DNA of 64,000 nt, taken from positions 29,396,501-29,460,500 of the forward strand of contig NC_065874.1 of NCBI RefSeq assembly GCF_933775445.1. Reading direction: 5' to 3'. A program made the translations under genes and the position numbers. The notes under the pieces were generated by a model that made no database searches, had not been told where the DNA came from, and saw nothing but the letters and a program-made list of their open reading frames with translations. Source of the DNA: Argentina anserina (Eukaryota; Streptophyta; Magnoliopsida; Rosales; Rosaceae). This document shows positions 50,060 to 61,799 of the stretch, piece by piece; the stretch's first letter is position 1; every line of letters starts with the position of its first letter.

Positions 50060-52480
50060 CTCTAATACCCGAGATTTCTAATCTCGATTACCGGCACATT
50101 AGGACTAATTAATCGACATTTATGTTAAGTGTCGAAAACGTAGTTTAATACGTCGTTATTAAACTACACGTCGCCACGAGCTCGGAAATGCCTTCAGAAT
50201 ATTTTTCCAACGCTCAGTTTTGTTTTAACGATTTTCTAAAATTGTATTTTATTTTAAAGTATTTTTTTGTTGGGTTTGCAAATTTTTGGACCTTTTATTT
50301 CCGAACCCAGTTTTCTTTTTGACCCGGTCCCAAGGCCCGAGCCTAACTCTCTCTCTCCCTTTTTCTTTTCTTCCTCGCGTCTTGTTCTTCTCCCTTATTT
50401 CTCTTCCTTCTTTTCTTATGCTTCTTCTTCCTCCACCGAACCACCGCAAAAACCTTCACCTTAATTGACCATCGTCGTTCCGGCGAGACTGGGGCATGCA
50501 CCACCACCATCTTGACCGCCTCTTCTTCCCCTTCACAACCATGTACCTCGATCATCCTTTTAGCATCGTATTTAGTGAAATCGAATTAGAGACAGTGGGA
50601 TGCCTTGGGTGATTTTCCGGCGAGCTCTTCAGCTCCGGCGAACTTTAGTCTTCTTATGGTAAGCCAAGTCTCTATTCTTTAAACCCAATCTATTTCTACC
50701 TTTTGTTTCGTCGAATTGAAGCTAATACAATCTCTACCTTTTTTGAATCCATTACCGCTGCCGTGCTCCGCCTTCGAGCTTTCTCCTAGTGAGTCTAAGA
50801 ACATCAACGAGCCCATACACATCTAAATGGTAAGCCGAGTTTCTGTTTATGTCCCCTAATTCGATAAAGCCTAAATCATATTCCAACGAAACCTTAATTC
50901 TATTTTCTTCACTCATGTTTCTATTTCTGCCTTATTTCTTGATGGTGAGGCGAGTAAGAGACAAGCTTAGGAACCTCGTAGCGGCACTGGAAGCATGGTG
51001 AAGACATTTGGGATTAGTTGTAGCAATGAAGATGGGGGACAATAGCAGCTCGGATATAGGACAATGACTTGAGGAGGTAGCAATTCTACTCCTAACCCTC
51101 TAATAGTCTAATTGATGTATTTATGTGCCTTTGGTTGTTGTTAGATTTGTTGTGGAGGCTGTGATGATGTTGTATGTCGATTTGGGAGTGTTTGAATAAG
51201 ATTTTTGCAACCGGAAACATGATCGGAGAAGCATGGGAAGAATTCCCCTGTTTTTACCTTTTTACCGTGATTATTTTCTGTTTTTACCACAGTGTGAAAT
51301 TACCAAAATACCCATGGTAGTTTTACTGTTCTATTTACTGTTTGACTTTGGCTTTTACGGTTTTATCCTAAGTTACATTTTCCATTTACCAAATGATTTT
51401 AACAATGGTAACTTAGTGAAAACCAATTCATTTAAAATTGCGATGATTAAAACGTAACATTTAGTAACGACTATTCAATAGTTCCGATTCTCGCCTAGTT
51501 CGAGAATCATTTGGTAAAATATTTGGATCAGATGGTTAGAAAAGTGGATCAGATGGTTAGAAAAGTGTCGGTAAAATATTAAATGGTATCGATACGATTT
51601 GGGTATGTTTAAGTCTTAAGCATGCTTAATATCATCCGATAACTAGAATTGGACTATTTTCGAGTTATTGGAGAATTTATCGGAAATTATTCAAGTCGGT
51701 CAACATGGTCAAACCAGGAAAAGACTTGGTCATCGGAAAGTCAAATGTTGACTTTCATTGTCAAACTAGGAAATGGATTGAGTCAACAGATCTTCGATAT
51801 TCAAATTGAAATTAACTCTTTATATGATTCATAAATTTAGAGTTGATGATATGAGATCGAGCAGTGGAGCAACAGTAGCAACCAATTATGTTGATTTGGA
51901 TAACGGCTGTAATTCTGCACGTCATTCCAGGTGGAGGAGCTAACACTCCTATGTTGATTTTGAGCCAATTATAAATACATGGTCTAGTTATTGGTTGATT
52001 GTTTTATTATGCATTAAATGTTGTGAAAACCCGAGACTAGACACGATTTCGAGATAGGGTAAGTAGTGAATCCTCGCGTGTGTTGACCTGAGAGTGACGG
52101 GAGCTTAGCATTCTAGGTAATCCTACGGTGTCGATGATCGTGAACCTCCGGAGAGGCAATGCCCTGTTTATTATTGGATCCACATTTTATAATTTACTAT
52201 TGAGGGCATTTCGTTTAAATGGACACGCTCGCTACTCTGTTGCTATAACAGACTTGTAGTTGGCTTCAACTATTTAGTCGCTAGGATCGGTAGAGCATTG
52301 CTTGAAGTTGAATTTGCCTTACCCTACCTTTGGAGCTCCACAAACTATTTTAGCATGATGTTCCCAAACTTGCATTATATTTTGAATATGGTTTTCTCTG
52401 GATGTCCAAAACCTACCCTTAATGTTTTATAAAACTTATCCTTACCTGATTTTCAAACCTCATGTGTGAGCTAACCCCTA
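50060..52480 (+). mobile_element. LTR-like repeat, copy B
   Basis: Related to copy A (shared blocks listed there) but diverged. It includes a C/T-rich segment at 50267-50460 that reappears inverted at 52490-52700. The frames at 50249-50555 come from this low-complexity stretch and are not genes. The internal part near 51520-51570 has a short direct repeat (ggatcagatggttagaaaagtg twice). Confidence 0.45.
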
Positions 52481-52489
52481 CTGGGCAAG

Positions 52490-52700
52490 CGAGGAGAAGA
52501 AGATGGTGGCGATGTGGTGTCGGTGGAGGAAGAAGAAACAGAAGAAAAGAAGGAAGATAAATGAGGGAGAAGAAGAAGACGCAAGGAAGACAAGAAAAAG
52601 GGAGAGAGAGAGAGTTGGGTTCGGGCCTTTGGCCTGGGTCAAAAAGAAAACTGGGTTCAGAAATAAAAGGTCCAAAAAGTGTGAAAACAGATGAGATGCA
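52490..52700 (-). repeat. Inverted copy of the 50267-50460 segment
   Basis: Read on the minus strand, this stretch matches 50267-50460 along nearly its whole length: tttggaccttttattt, gaacccagttttctttttgaccc, then the ctctctctccctttttctt run and the cttcttcctccaccga end. The two arms are about 2 kb apart and face each other. Confidence 0.85.
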
Positions 52701-52739
52701 TAAGTGTGAACACGAACGCTAACTCTCAAATGAGGCTCC

Positions 52740-55700
52740 TAGCTCTAGAAATCACAATTGAACCTGCAAAGGAACACGAACATGTAAGCCTTACTAATGC
52801 ATAATTAAAAATGTGGTCTTATGTAGGTACTGTCATGTAGTATGTAATGCGTCACATTATATTAACAAATAGCTTTTGATAATTAAACCATATCTGCATC
52901 AACACATTCTCGTATGTTCGTTTACTTAAACTACATGAGAAAATTATAACCAACAATTATATTAAGATCTTGACCATGATCCAACTAAAAATGTATTGAC
53001 TAAATAACATTACTCACAAAAACTTAGGAATAAATGGATTTCTAGTCATTCAGACTATTAACCAAAGCTTTATGCTTCATTATTTTCATTTTATAACCGC
53101 AATGTATAATTACTTTAAAAAATCGTAATCGTGAGAAGATATTCTCATGTTCTTCCATATAATGAGTGTCATGTTTCAAGAACTTCTCATATCTAACTCT
53201 TGTATATTTTGACTATATTGTTTCTGTCTTTCAATTAAACAATGTTGCACCAAAGAAAATTAATCTGGACTAGGTGCATAAACACATCCAACTTGAAAAT
53301 GTCAAATTTTCAAACGCATATTGCGGTCAATAAGAGGGAAGGTTCAGTATGTATCAGTATACGATATAACTTTAAAGTACTGAATTGTATGTTAAGTTCC
53401 AAAGTATGGTAACTCAAATTAATAAATCATGGGGTCAATTCAATTTACACCCAATTGGAAGTTCCAAAATATTTCATCATTCTCATTACACTTACGAACA
53501 ATGACTAATTTAACAAGTCCAGTTCAACATGTATTGATCCTTTCTACTTCGGTCAAGTTGTCCAGCGTTGATATTTTACAACAGAATAAGAACATAAGTG
53601 AATACATCATCAATTATGGGAGATCAATCCATTAACATACGCGCGCGCTTCTACGATCAATTTGAGAGATTTCTTTTGTTCTCTAACATCAACAAAATGA
53701 GTCTATAGCGTCCCATAGAAACTTAGTTGATATACATGTTCAGAGAATATCTCTTGATGATGGGCGAAAAACTTGTGTTACGCACCTCGCTTCTTTCTGG
53801 TTTTTGATTCCAGCGAATAATGGTTTCCCCCTCATCTAGGTAGGAGCCAAGACCGAAGCTATGATCAATTGACCATTACTAGTCCATCTTTTCGTTTCCG
53901 CCCTTTTTTGTAGTGCAATACCACGGGCGCCGACACCACCACTGCGTACATTGGTGCCATCGCCGGCTCTCTTCCCACTGTCAGGGATGGTGCCAACAAT
54001 ACTAGGACCAGGTCATATGAAATTCTCCCTTATTTTGGGAGTTTCAACCTTACCAACACATCATAGCATTCATGTGTGATCTCGTCACTTTCGCAATATC
54101 GGTAAAGTCATTGAGCACCGAATCTTTGACTTTTTGGAAGTCGATAATGCGTTGCACTTTTGCTCACTTTGAGTAGTGTGGGATCTTAATGAGACATAGT
54201 GCCACACCACGTCAATTCCTGGCGTTAAAACTGGAATGGGAGCATTCCATATCTCCCCCTAACGATGGGAAGTATATCTCATCAAAGTTCCGTCTGTGAA
54301 TATAGCAGGATAGAGATCCACGGTTGTAAATTGCAAATAGCAGACAAGTGTTAGTGATTCATAAATGATAACCAGCTAAAATACTTAAGCGTTTTAAGTA
54401 GACCCATTGAGATTACTACAATAGAGGCATATAAACAACTTAACCAAATAGGTTGTAGTGAAAAGAACGTTGAGATTGTATCTAGTAACCATCTGGTACG
54501 CACTAAATACTTGGTGAGTTGTGGATCTGAAACGAATAAGTGTCGCTGCATGCAACATCATTACATATCTTCATGCAAAGACCGGTAGGTTAGTACCCAT
54601 AACCAAGTCCGAACCTTTGCTAGATCGTTCTGTGAATGAACATGAGGAACAATATGTTCAACGACGATCCCAGTAGACATGCAAAACGAAATCATCAAAA
54701 GTCTTGGAGGTGAACTCTCAAACGGTATCCAATCGAATAGATTTGAGAGGATGGGAATGGTGGTGAGCCCTTAGTATGATGATCAAAGCTAAAAACTTAG
54801 CAAATGCAGCGTTCCTTGTGGAAAGCAAAGTGACGTGTGATGAACGCGTCGATGCTCTTAACCTATACCATAAAAATACCAAAAAAATGTCCGCATCCGG
54901 TTGGATTTGATCCACTACTGTCATCTTAAATACTTTGTAAGAATAAAATATTTTCTTATATATTGTTATTGTAGGAGGGTTTTTTTCTCCTATTTGGCTA
55001 AAGAAATAGGTATTAGAACGAGTGATTGGCATTGAGAATTGCCAATGAAGCATCGAGGGAAATGTCAGTGCGTCACACTATCTGCAATGGACGACCAAGG
55101 AGCCCCCAAAGACATGGAGTTAGAGCCGAGTTCGGATTCATACCCATGCATGATGAATCGTACGTTTCGTGGCATTAGCAATAACTATGTCATAAACATT
55201 AGCCTCCCAATAATTCAACCAAGTGTGTGGAAGGGAAAAGCCACGGACCCTCTTTGAAATCAAACTAGCTTAATTGATAATTAAGCTTGGTCCACACCAT
55301 GACCATGTCAAGTAATAGGATAGGAAAATTAGTTTGATTGAGCCTTTAATCGTTGCCATGTCAAAATACATGAACCCGTAATTTAATAGGCCATTAAGAT
55401 GCTTCAAATAGTTCATGTGACATACAAGTCACTAAAGCTACGGCAATGAGCCGTAAGGCATTGTCACAAAACTACATGGTGATGTTTTCTCAATGTATCT
55501 TGTCCTAGATCTACGAAGTGATCATGTCAAAACCGATAGGGCAGTAAAACCGAACCTATGATTCAAGAAATCACATGTTACGTAAAAGTTACTGTGGCAG
55601 GCACGCAAAACTATGTCTGCATGCTAACAAAGCTACTGCCGAAGTTTGAAAAAGTTACTGTCAACAAAATCTGACATATTTATTCTTCTCAATTCTTAAC

Positions 55701-58594
55701 ACAAGTATCAAGATGAAAATGTATCATTGACATGTATGGCCTTTTAAAACTTAGTAAGGCACGAAGGTATAAAACACAATCTCCACACGAGATCCGTAAA
55801 ACAACTACATGTCTCGTAGAACAGTGTGGGTGGTTACACAATTAGCTAGACACTCAATTTCACCGCAGGGCATCATCAAAATAAATTAAGAGAGTCAGCA
55901 AAACGGGGAACAATTCCAAGCAATACCCCGTAGGACATTGTCAGAAAGAGGACTGAAAACAAAGAGTACAATCATATCAAATGTATCACATGGCAATAGA
56001 ACTACATTCTTCAACTTGAGTGTTTGAAAAATTGGTATTGTAGCAGTTAAATACCAAACAATTAGGGTGATAAAAACCATCCAATTAGTGCGGGTGGTCA
56101 CCAATAATACTAAAATCGTTTGAGCTATGAAACGATTTGGAGAAAACCAGAAAATTAACTGGAAAACCATGTCAAAAGAACTTAAAAACGGGTAAAATTT
56201 GGACTGGGAAAATGTGGCAGCAAAAGCTGCGGAAAATATGCCGGAAAAATTACGAGAAACGACGAAAACTCGCCGGAAACCGGCAGCGCTGATTTCCGGA
56301 AACCCAGCCGGCAGCGGCCGAAGCTGGCCGGTATCGAACCGGAGCTACAGGTTTGACAGGGGACGTCGGCAGAAACCGGGTAGTGGCGCCAGAAACGCCA
56401 AAAAATGGCCGGAAGGTGAGCAAAATGTTCCGAAAACGCCGGAATAGTAGCCGGATACGGCCAAGAGGCTAAAACGACGTCAATTGTTAACGTTCCGAGG
56501 TCCGTTTTCTATATTTTAAGATCTAATTCACAATGTAGTGTTATTAGGGTCCCATGTAACCCAAAAACGGTCAAATTTAAAAACCACGTGAGTTGTAAAC
56601 GTTAACCATTCTTGCTAGGTTTAAGACAAATAAAATTCTCACGAGATCATCTTGTAAACAAAGAATACGAGAAAATTTATTAAATATGCCAATCTTTGAT
56701 ACAACACAAACAAGCTTCCAAAGCAAATAGATGACTTAAGCTAAAGTCGAGCAAGAAACATGGCAATGCCAACGTCATACTTGAAAAATAGTAAGCAGAA
56801 AACATAGTCAAAATAGATTAACTAAGCAAAAGTCTGTGGCAACAAAAACTTGTATTTCGGTCGGGCGGAGCCGTAGCCAGAGGCTAAAAAATTTTGCTTA
56901 CTTCAGAATGGAAGAATGTTACATTTTCATCTCCAAAGTTCCCTCAATATAAATAGATACAGGTGCCAAAAATGACATGTGTTTCTTGGATGTGGAGCAT
57001 GCATTAAGGTTAACTCTGGTAATACAACGTCATAGACGGTTATTGAATCACTTTAAGTGTGTCCATAGAATTTGCTATTTTTGGGATCTTTTGTTATCAA
57101 ATAGTGCTGCTTTAGAGTAATGGATTTCAAAACTCAAATAAATGAGTACGTAGACCTTGGGATTATCGTTTATAGACATAAATTTAAGAAAACTCAAACA
57201 TTCAAATAACAGTCACGATGGCGACGCATCCATTAGAAACGAGGGTTGTATAGGTTTCGAATACTCGAAACTATTCAATAATGTAACCATAATTAGAAGG
57301 GTTGTGATGTATATGGTCACAAAATAATCGATGCATATCGACGATTCTCATGATAGCACCCAAAATAACGGTGTACTCAGACAACCACACGAAATCGATT
57401 TCTTCCCGTTAAATAATAACGTGACTCCCCCAAGACCGTCACACGAAAAACGTCGACCAAGAGAGGCATCATATCCTTCTTTGGGCTCATCGGCGTTATA
57501 AGAAAGCCCGGAAAAGAGACATGAAGAAAGCTAATAGCGCCCGATAATTTATATATATATGTTCAAATACAACAACTTTAAGAAAAACTTACTTGGTCGT
57601 TTGCTAAATAAACCGCATTAATTTGTGATAGTTTTCAAATTTATCTTCATGCAAGAAAGTTGCTCGAAAGCTCTTAAGTAACGTTCATCTCAGACATGCA
57701 TGTCATCACAGTAGTACATAGATTGATTATTTTTCCTATACGAGCACGTGAAACATAGTTAGAGATTGAACGTGCACAGAAAACGATTAAAGAATTAAAT
57801 AGGAAAAAGAAAAAGGAAAAATAAGAGGGTTTAAAGCCCAAGGGGCTGGTGGGCTCGGAATGGCATAGGCCTAAACATCATCGCTGGGCTGATTTTATTG
57901 TGGAATACGGGTCGCACGGGTCGGATCCAAGTCAGCGTCTCCTGGAGGTCGAATGCTCATCGAAGTGCATACGATGCCGGGCCGAGCTGCGCTGGTTAGT
58001 CACGATCTCAGGACGTCGTCATCAACGTTGGACGGTGTTGGGCAAGTAAAACTGGGTCGTCTGCGCATGTTGGCGACGTCCGGCGTTGGTCAATCCAGGA
58101 GAGAACCACGACGCTGGTGGCATGAACAAAGGCGGCGTTGGTTTCTTGGGCACGTTCCACTCAGGGGCAGCGCGAAAGGCTGCGAGGACGAGGACGATGT
58201 CTGAGAGGAGAGCGACATCGAGTCGGAGTCATGAAAAACCAAATCGCATAGGCGCGGTGGAGGGGAATTCCGTGGGTCACTAGACATCGAAGCGCAATTT
58301 CGGCTGGGCGAAGCGACAAAGTCGCAGTCATAGCCGGAGCTTCCAGGAGAGGCGAAGGAGATTGGTCGGAGAAGAAAAAGGGTGGGTGCCCAAAGCAAAT
58401 TACTAGGTGCCCTAAGCAATTGTAATTTTAGATTTCTGATGAGTTTTTGTTCTTTTCCGGCAACTATTTATCGGCATCTAGTATGATACAAGGAAAATAG
58501 GTCGCTAGGGGACAACATCTCAAGGCTAGGGTTAATTTTTTTTTGAGTGATGGCCTCGTCGCTTAGACACTTTAGAACAAAGTGCATGGTAACG
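52740..58594 (-). mobile_element. Degenerate Ty1/copia-like element body (right copy)
   Basis: On the minus strand about 54240-55060 encodes a broken integrase-like stretch. Readable pieces such as RSSHVTLLSTRNAAFAKFLA and HPLKSIRLDTV resemble the plant copia integrase core, but stops and shifts break the frame. It lies left of an LTR (58595-58791) in the orientation expected for a minus-strand element. The GC-rich parts at about 56190-56470 and 57840-58430 give long spurious frames and are probably leader or coding remnants. Nothing here is likely to be functional. Confidence 0.55.
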
Positions 58595-58791
58595 TGTTGC
58601 GGGATAATGAAACGAGAATATTACAACGTAATGGAACAAAACTTAACACTTTATTGATTGATAATGTGGCTTATATATAGGCATTACATAACCACAATCC
58701 CATAGGATTCGGTGTCCTAATCTATTACAGAGATGCAAATCTATCTCTAACATGAAATCTAACAAGGGTAGAATAGTAATCTTCCGGAACA
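58595..58791 (-). mobile_element. LTR of a Ty1/copia-like element (right copy)
   Basis: The minus strand begins TGTTCCGGAAG at 58791 and ends CCCGCAACA at 58595. It contains tatataggcattacata (plus-strand reading), shared with the left LTR. The body of the element lies to its left, which makes this the 5' LTR. Its partner 3' LTR was not found. Confidence 0.65.
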
Positions 58792-58799
58792 CTACTTTA

Positions 58800-60584
58800 A
58801 TTATTTAGTTAATTGTTTAATTATAATTATAATTAGAGGAAATAAATAATTGTTAAAGTTAAATATTTTATGGTTAACTCTGGTGAGATATTAGAAAAGA
58901 GAGGGACATGTGGCATTTTATTATGAAGTGGGCATAAAGTGGGTATACCATGGGTGGGCAACAAATTTGCTTCCATTACTACTGGTGCTGCCCGGGGTGT
59001 AGGTATTACGTCACCTCCAGTCTTGCCTAATAATATTAATTATTAATAATGGGATTAATAGGCAATGGAATAAGCCTCATAGGTAGACTGTTTCTACCTC
59101 TCTTCCTAAAAATATAAATATTATTAAACATATTTTAACCATATTTTTAGTTTTTAAAAAAAACTAAAGTAGGAATTAATAGGATTAATAATGGGATTAA
59201 TAGGCAAACGAATAAGCCTCATATGCATTTAACCATATGTTTAGTTTTTTTTAACAAGCGACGATTTGTCATTTATAGGAAATATAGGAATACAACATAA
59301 ATATGATTCATCTGTATTATAGCTTCGTCAAATTAATGGAATCATGCGAAATAAACTAAATTAAGTCTAACAATCTCAATGTCATAAACCTTTAACTTGG
59401 AATCCAAGAAAGAACCAAAGAAAACTGTGAGACGAGGCTTACTTACTACTTGGTAAAATCGTCGACCACCGCCTTCACTGTAATGGCCACAACCGCACCA
59501 CTAAAGCTATCACCAAAGTCCCATATCCGAGCCCAGCAGTGAATGGGCCATGGAGCCCAAACCCCAATTGGGCCACAAACAGCATAGAACCACCAAAGAA
59601 TGCCTCAAACTACTTTGGGCACCCAACACAAATCCACTGCCACCCAAGAACTCCCCCCACCACCATGAGCCACCGCTACTGGCTGCGGTTAGAGAAAACT
59701 CGGGCAAGGCAAGTTGCGCCTGGTGGTGTCATCCTCATGTCGCCGCCCGAATCTATATCCATGCCGCCATACACCAACCGCCAACGCAAGGGCCGTCCTA
59801 CCAGAATTTGATTGACAGACTTAAACACTAGCGAACACCATCTCGGCCGGATTAAGAAACTGTGACCACTCAACCCGAGGCCACCTCTACCTCCAATCAA
59901 AAGCTCAGATCCACAGAAGAGCAGCCCCACTAACCTCCGACAGACCAACCCAACGCCGTCTCTGATCTGACAATCGAGGTACAAAGAGCAACAACCCAGC
60001 CTGATCCCAAACCGGAGGCCAGCCCCGCCACCAATCCGCAGATCCGATCTGTAATTGATGACGGCCTGAATCCCAGATTCAAATATAGGCTCCCAAATCA
60101 AGATTTCTCTCAATCCACACAATAGGCCTAGCGCTTTTCATCTATGGGGCACTTGAGTTGAAAAATATAGTAATTAAATATATAGTAAGTAGACACTTGT
60201 TTGCTTGAAATATGTGAATAATTATATGCATTTGCTTGTTCATATGATTGTATTCAGTTTTTGTAATTTAATTAGGTCTCACATCAAGAAAGTATCATTG
60301 TGATTTGGAAAAATAAAGAGTAAACCTTTGGCATTTGTAACTTTAATATGAAAAGGTCTTTCTATTTTTGTCCTTTAGATAGGATGGTGGCTTCATCTTG
60401 ACATAGGTACAAATGTGCGTGCTTTAAGATTCTATTGTATCTGTGAGCAACAATCAACTAGTGGTATATGTGATGATATGTATGTGCAACAATGTATAAG
60501 TGGTGGTGATGAATGTGATTATATATGTGTGTACCAATATATGCAAGTGATGTCATTGAACTACATTTTTCAAATTAAATGCAG
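58800..60584. other. Spacer with a GC-rich repeat-like stretch
   Basis: 58800-59450 is AT-rich and contains a partial duplication: gggattaataggcaa(t/a)(g/c)gaataagcctcata occurs near 59050 and 59193. 59500-60120 is GC- and Pro-codon-rich, with overlapping open frames on both strands (plus 59539-59831, minus 59676-60122); I recognise no domain and consider them compositional. It may be part of the CACTA-like element to the right. Confidence 0.4.
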
Positions 60585-61111
60585 CAAAAGATCAGAGAGG
60601 AGGTTGATAGGGTGACAACCAAAGTGAGGGATGAGTCTGAGGCTCCCGATGACCAAATTGTAGACTTTTTGATGAGCCGTCACAAGTTGAAGTTTTTATA
60701 AATGCATTAGGACAGCGAAACAAAAAAGAGGTTCGAGGTGTGGGAATAGAAACCTTTGGTGTCACCTCTCAATCATCAAATACTTCCACTGCAGGTGGTC
60801 GGTCCTCAACATCGACCAATGTGATTGTTCAAGAGGCTTTAAGTAGGGCTGCACGTTTGGAAAAAGGAAGGCCGAGAGACAAAGAGCGACTCACACGAGC
60901 GGAGCAAGAGGCCCGAGAGGCCAAGGAGGACACCCGAAAGACTAAGAAGAAGAACCTAGAGGCCATGGAGCGTATCAAGCGTTTGAAGGAGATGTGGATG
61001 TACTGCGAGCAATCCATCTCAGCCAATTACAAACACATTCTGAAGATGACCTCAGTGGTGGTGGTAGCTAGTGTCATATACTCTATCCTTGGCGTTTTTG
61101 TTCATAATTGA
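60585..61111 (+). pseudogene. C-terminal fragment of a CACTA (En/Spm)-type transposon protein
   Basis: A likely acceptor (aaatgcag) precedes a frame reading KIREEVDRVTTKVRDE and PDDQIVDFLMSRHK. A one-base shift near 60690 then leads to EVFINALGQRNKKEVRGVG, which runs on to TGA-free sequence ending at 61111. The D-Q-I...L-G...V-R-G-x-G pattern resembles the plant Ptta/En-Spm transposase-associated family. A charged coiled-coil-like stretch follows (residues rich in E/K/R, about 60860-60990), then a hydrophobic end (SVVVVASVIYSILGVF). The frameshift and missing upstream exons mark it as broken. Family call is by pattern only. Confidence 0.5.
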
Positions 61112-61369
61112 TTAGGGAAGCTACATCATATTAGTGAAGAGTATGTGTTTCAATTTATACATTGTAATCAAATGTCAGCAATTTCATTTTTCTTGTATAT
61201 GACCTAGGGTAAAACTTGTTAACTACTTATTACATACTCTGTATGAACAAATATATTTATAAATATGAAGTTATTTTTTGTGCTCTTTATTTATACAATA
61301 AATTTAGTATTTAAACTATTTATGATATATCAAGTTTATAAATAAATTTATCTAATTTTTTATAAATAA

Positions 61370-61795
61370 ATTCCACTAAGGCGACGAAACAATTTTTTGT
61401 TGCCTAAGCAAACAAGCTTACCTCACGAAATGTAAAATTTTGGCATCTGAAAAATAGTCTCTTAAAATTTTACATCACGAAAAATTTCATCGACTTAAAT
61501 TCAAAATAACTACTATATCGTCACCTAAGTGTAGAACTGCTCGTCGTAATAGATCTTAGACGACAAACTTATTCGTCAAGTAGATATAAAAAGGACGAAA
61601 GAGTTTCGTCGGCTAACTGACTACTTAGGAGACGAATTTGATATAGTTTCCTCGTCTAAGACGTTACACGACCCACCTAAAGCGACGATTCTAAGGCGAG
61701 GAAACTTTTGTCACCTAAGTTCTTTTGTGACACCTAAGTGTTCTTAGGCGACGAAATCATTTCCTCCCCTAAGTCTTTTATTTTGGTAGTATGAC
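61370..61795. mobile_element. Subterminal repeat region of a CACTA-like element
   Basis: At least eight copies of a word like ttaggcgacgaaa or its reverse complement (ttcgtcg.ctaa) crowd this stretch, including aaggcgacgaaac at 61378, gacgaaagagtttcgtcgg near 61599 and cttaggcgacgaaatc near 61733. The array ends with ttttggtagta at about 61785-61795, close to the inverted CACTAC-type end expected for the superfamily. The opposite terminus was not found. Confidence 0.55.
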
Positions 61796-61799
61796 CATA

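Noticed and set aside
50249..50555. Overlapping Ser/Leu- and Lys/Arg-rich frames
   Set aside because: Generated by a C/T-rich low-complexity stretch that is repeated inverted at 52490-52700.
42274..58791. One single 16.5-kb copia element bounded by the two LTRs
   Set aside because: The two LTRs differ strongly, the 5-base flanks do not match, and the same internal segment occurs on both sides, so at least two elements are present.
59539..60122. Long frames on both strands (up to 148 codons)
   Set aside because: Overlapping frames in both directions in GC-rich repeat-like sequence, with no recognisable domain.
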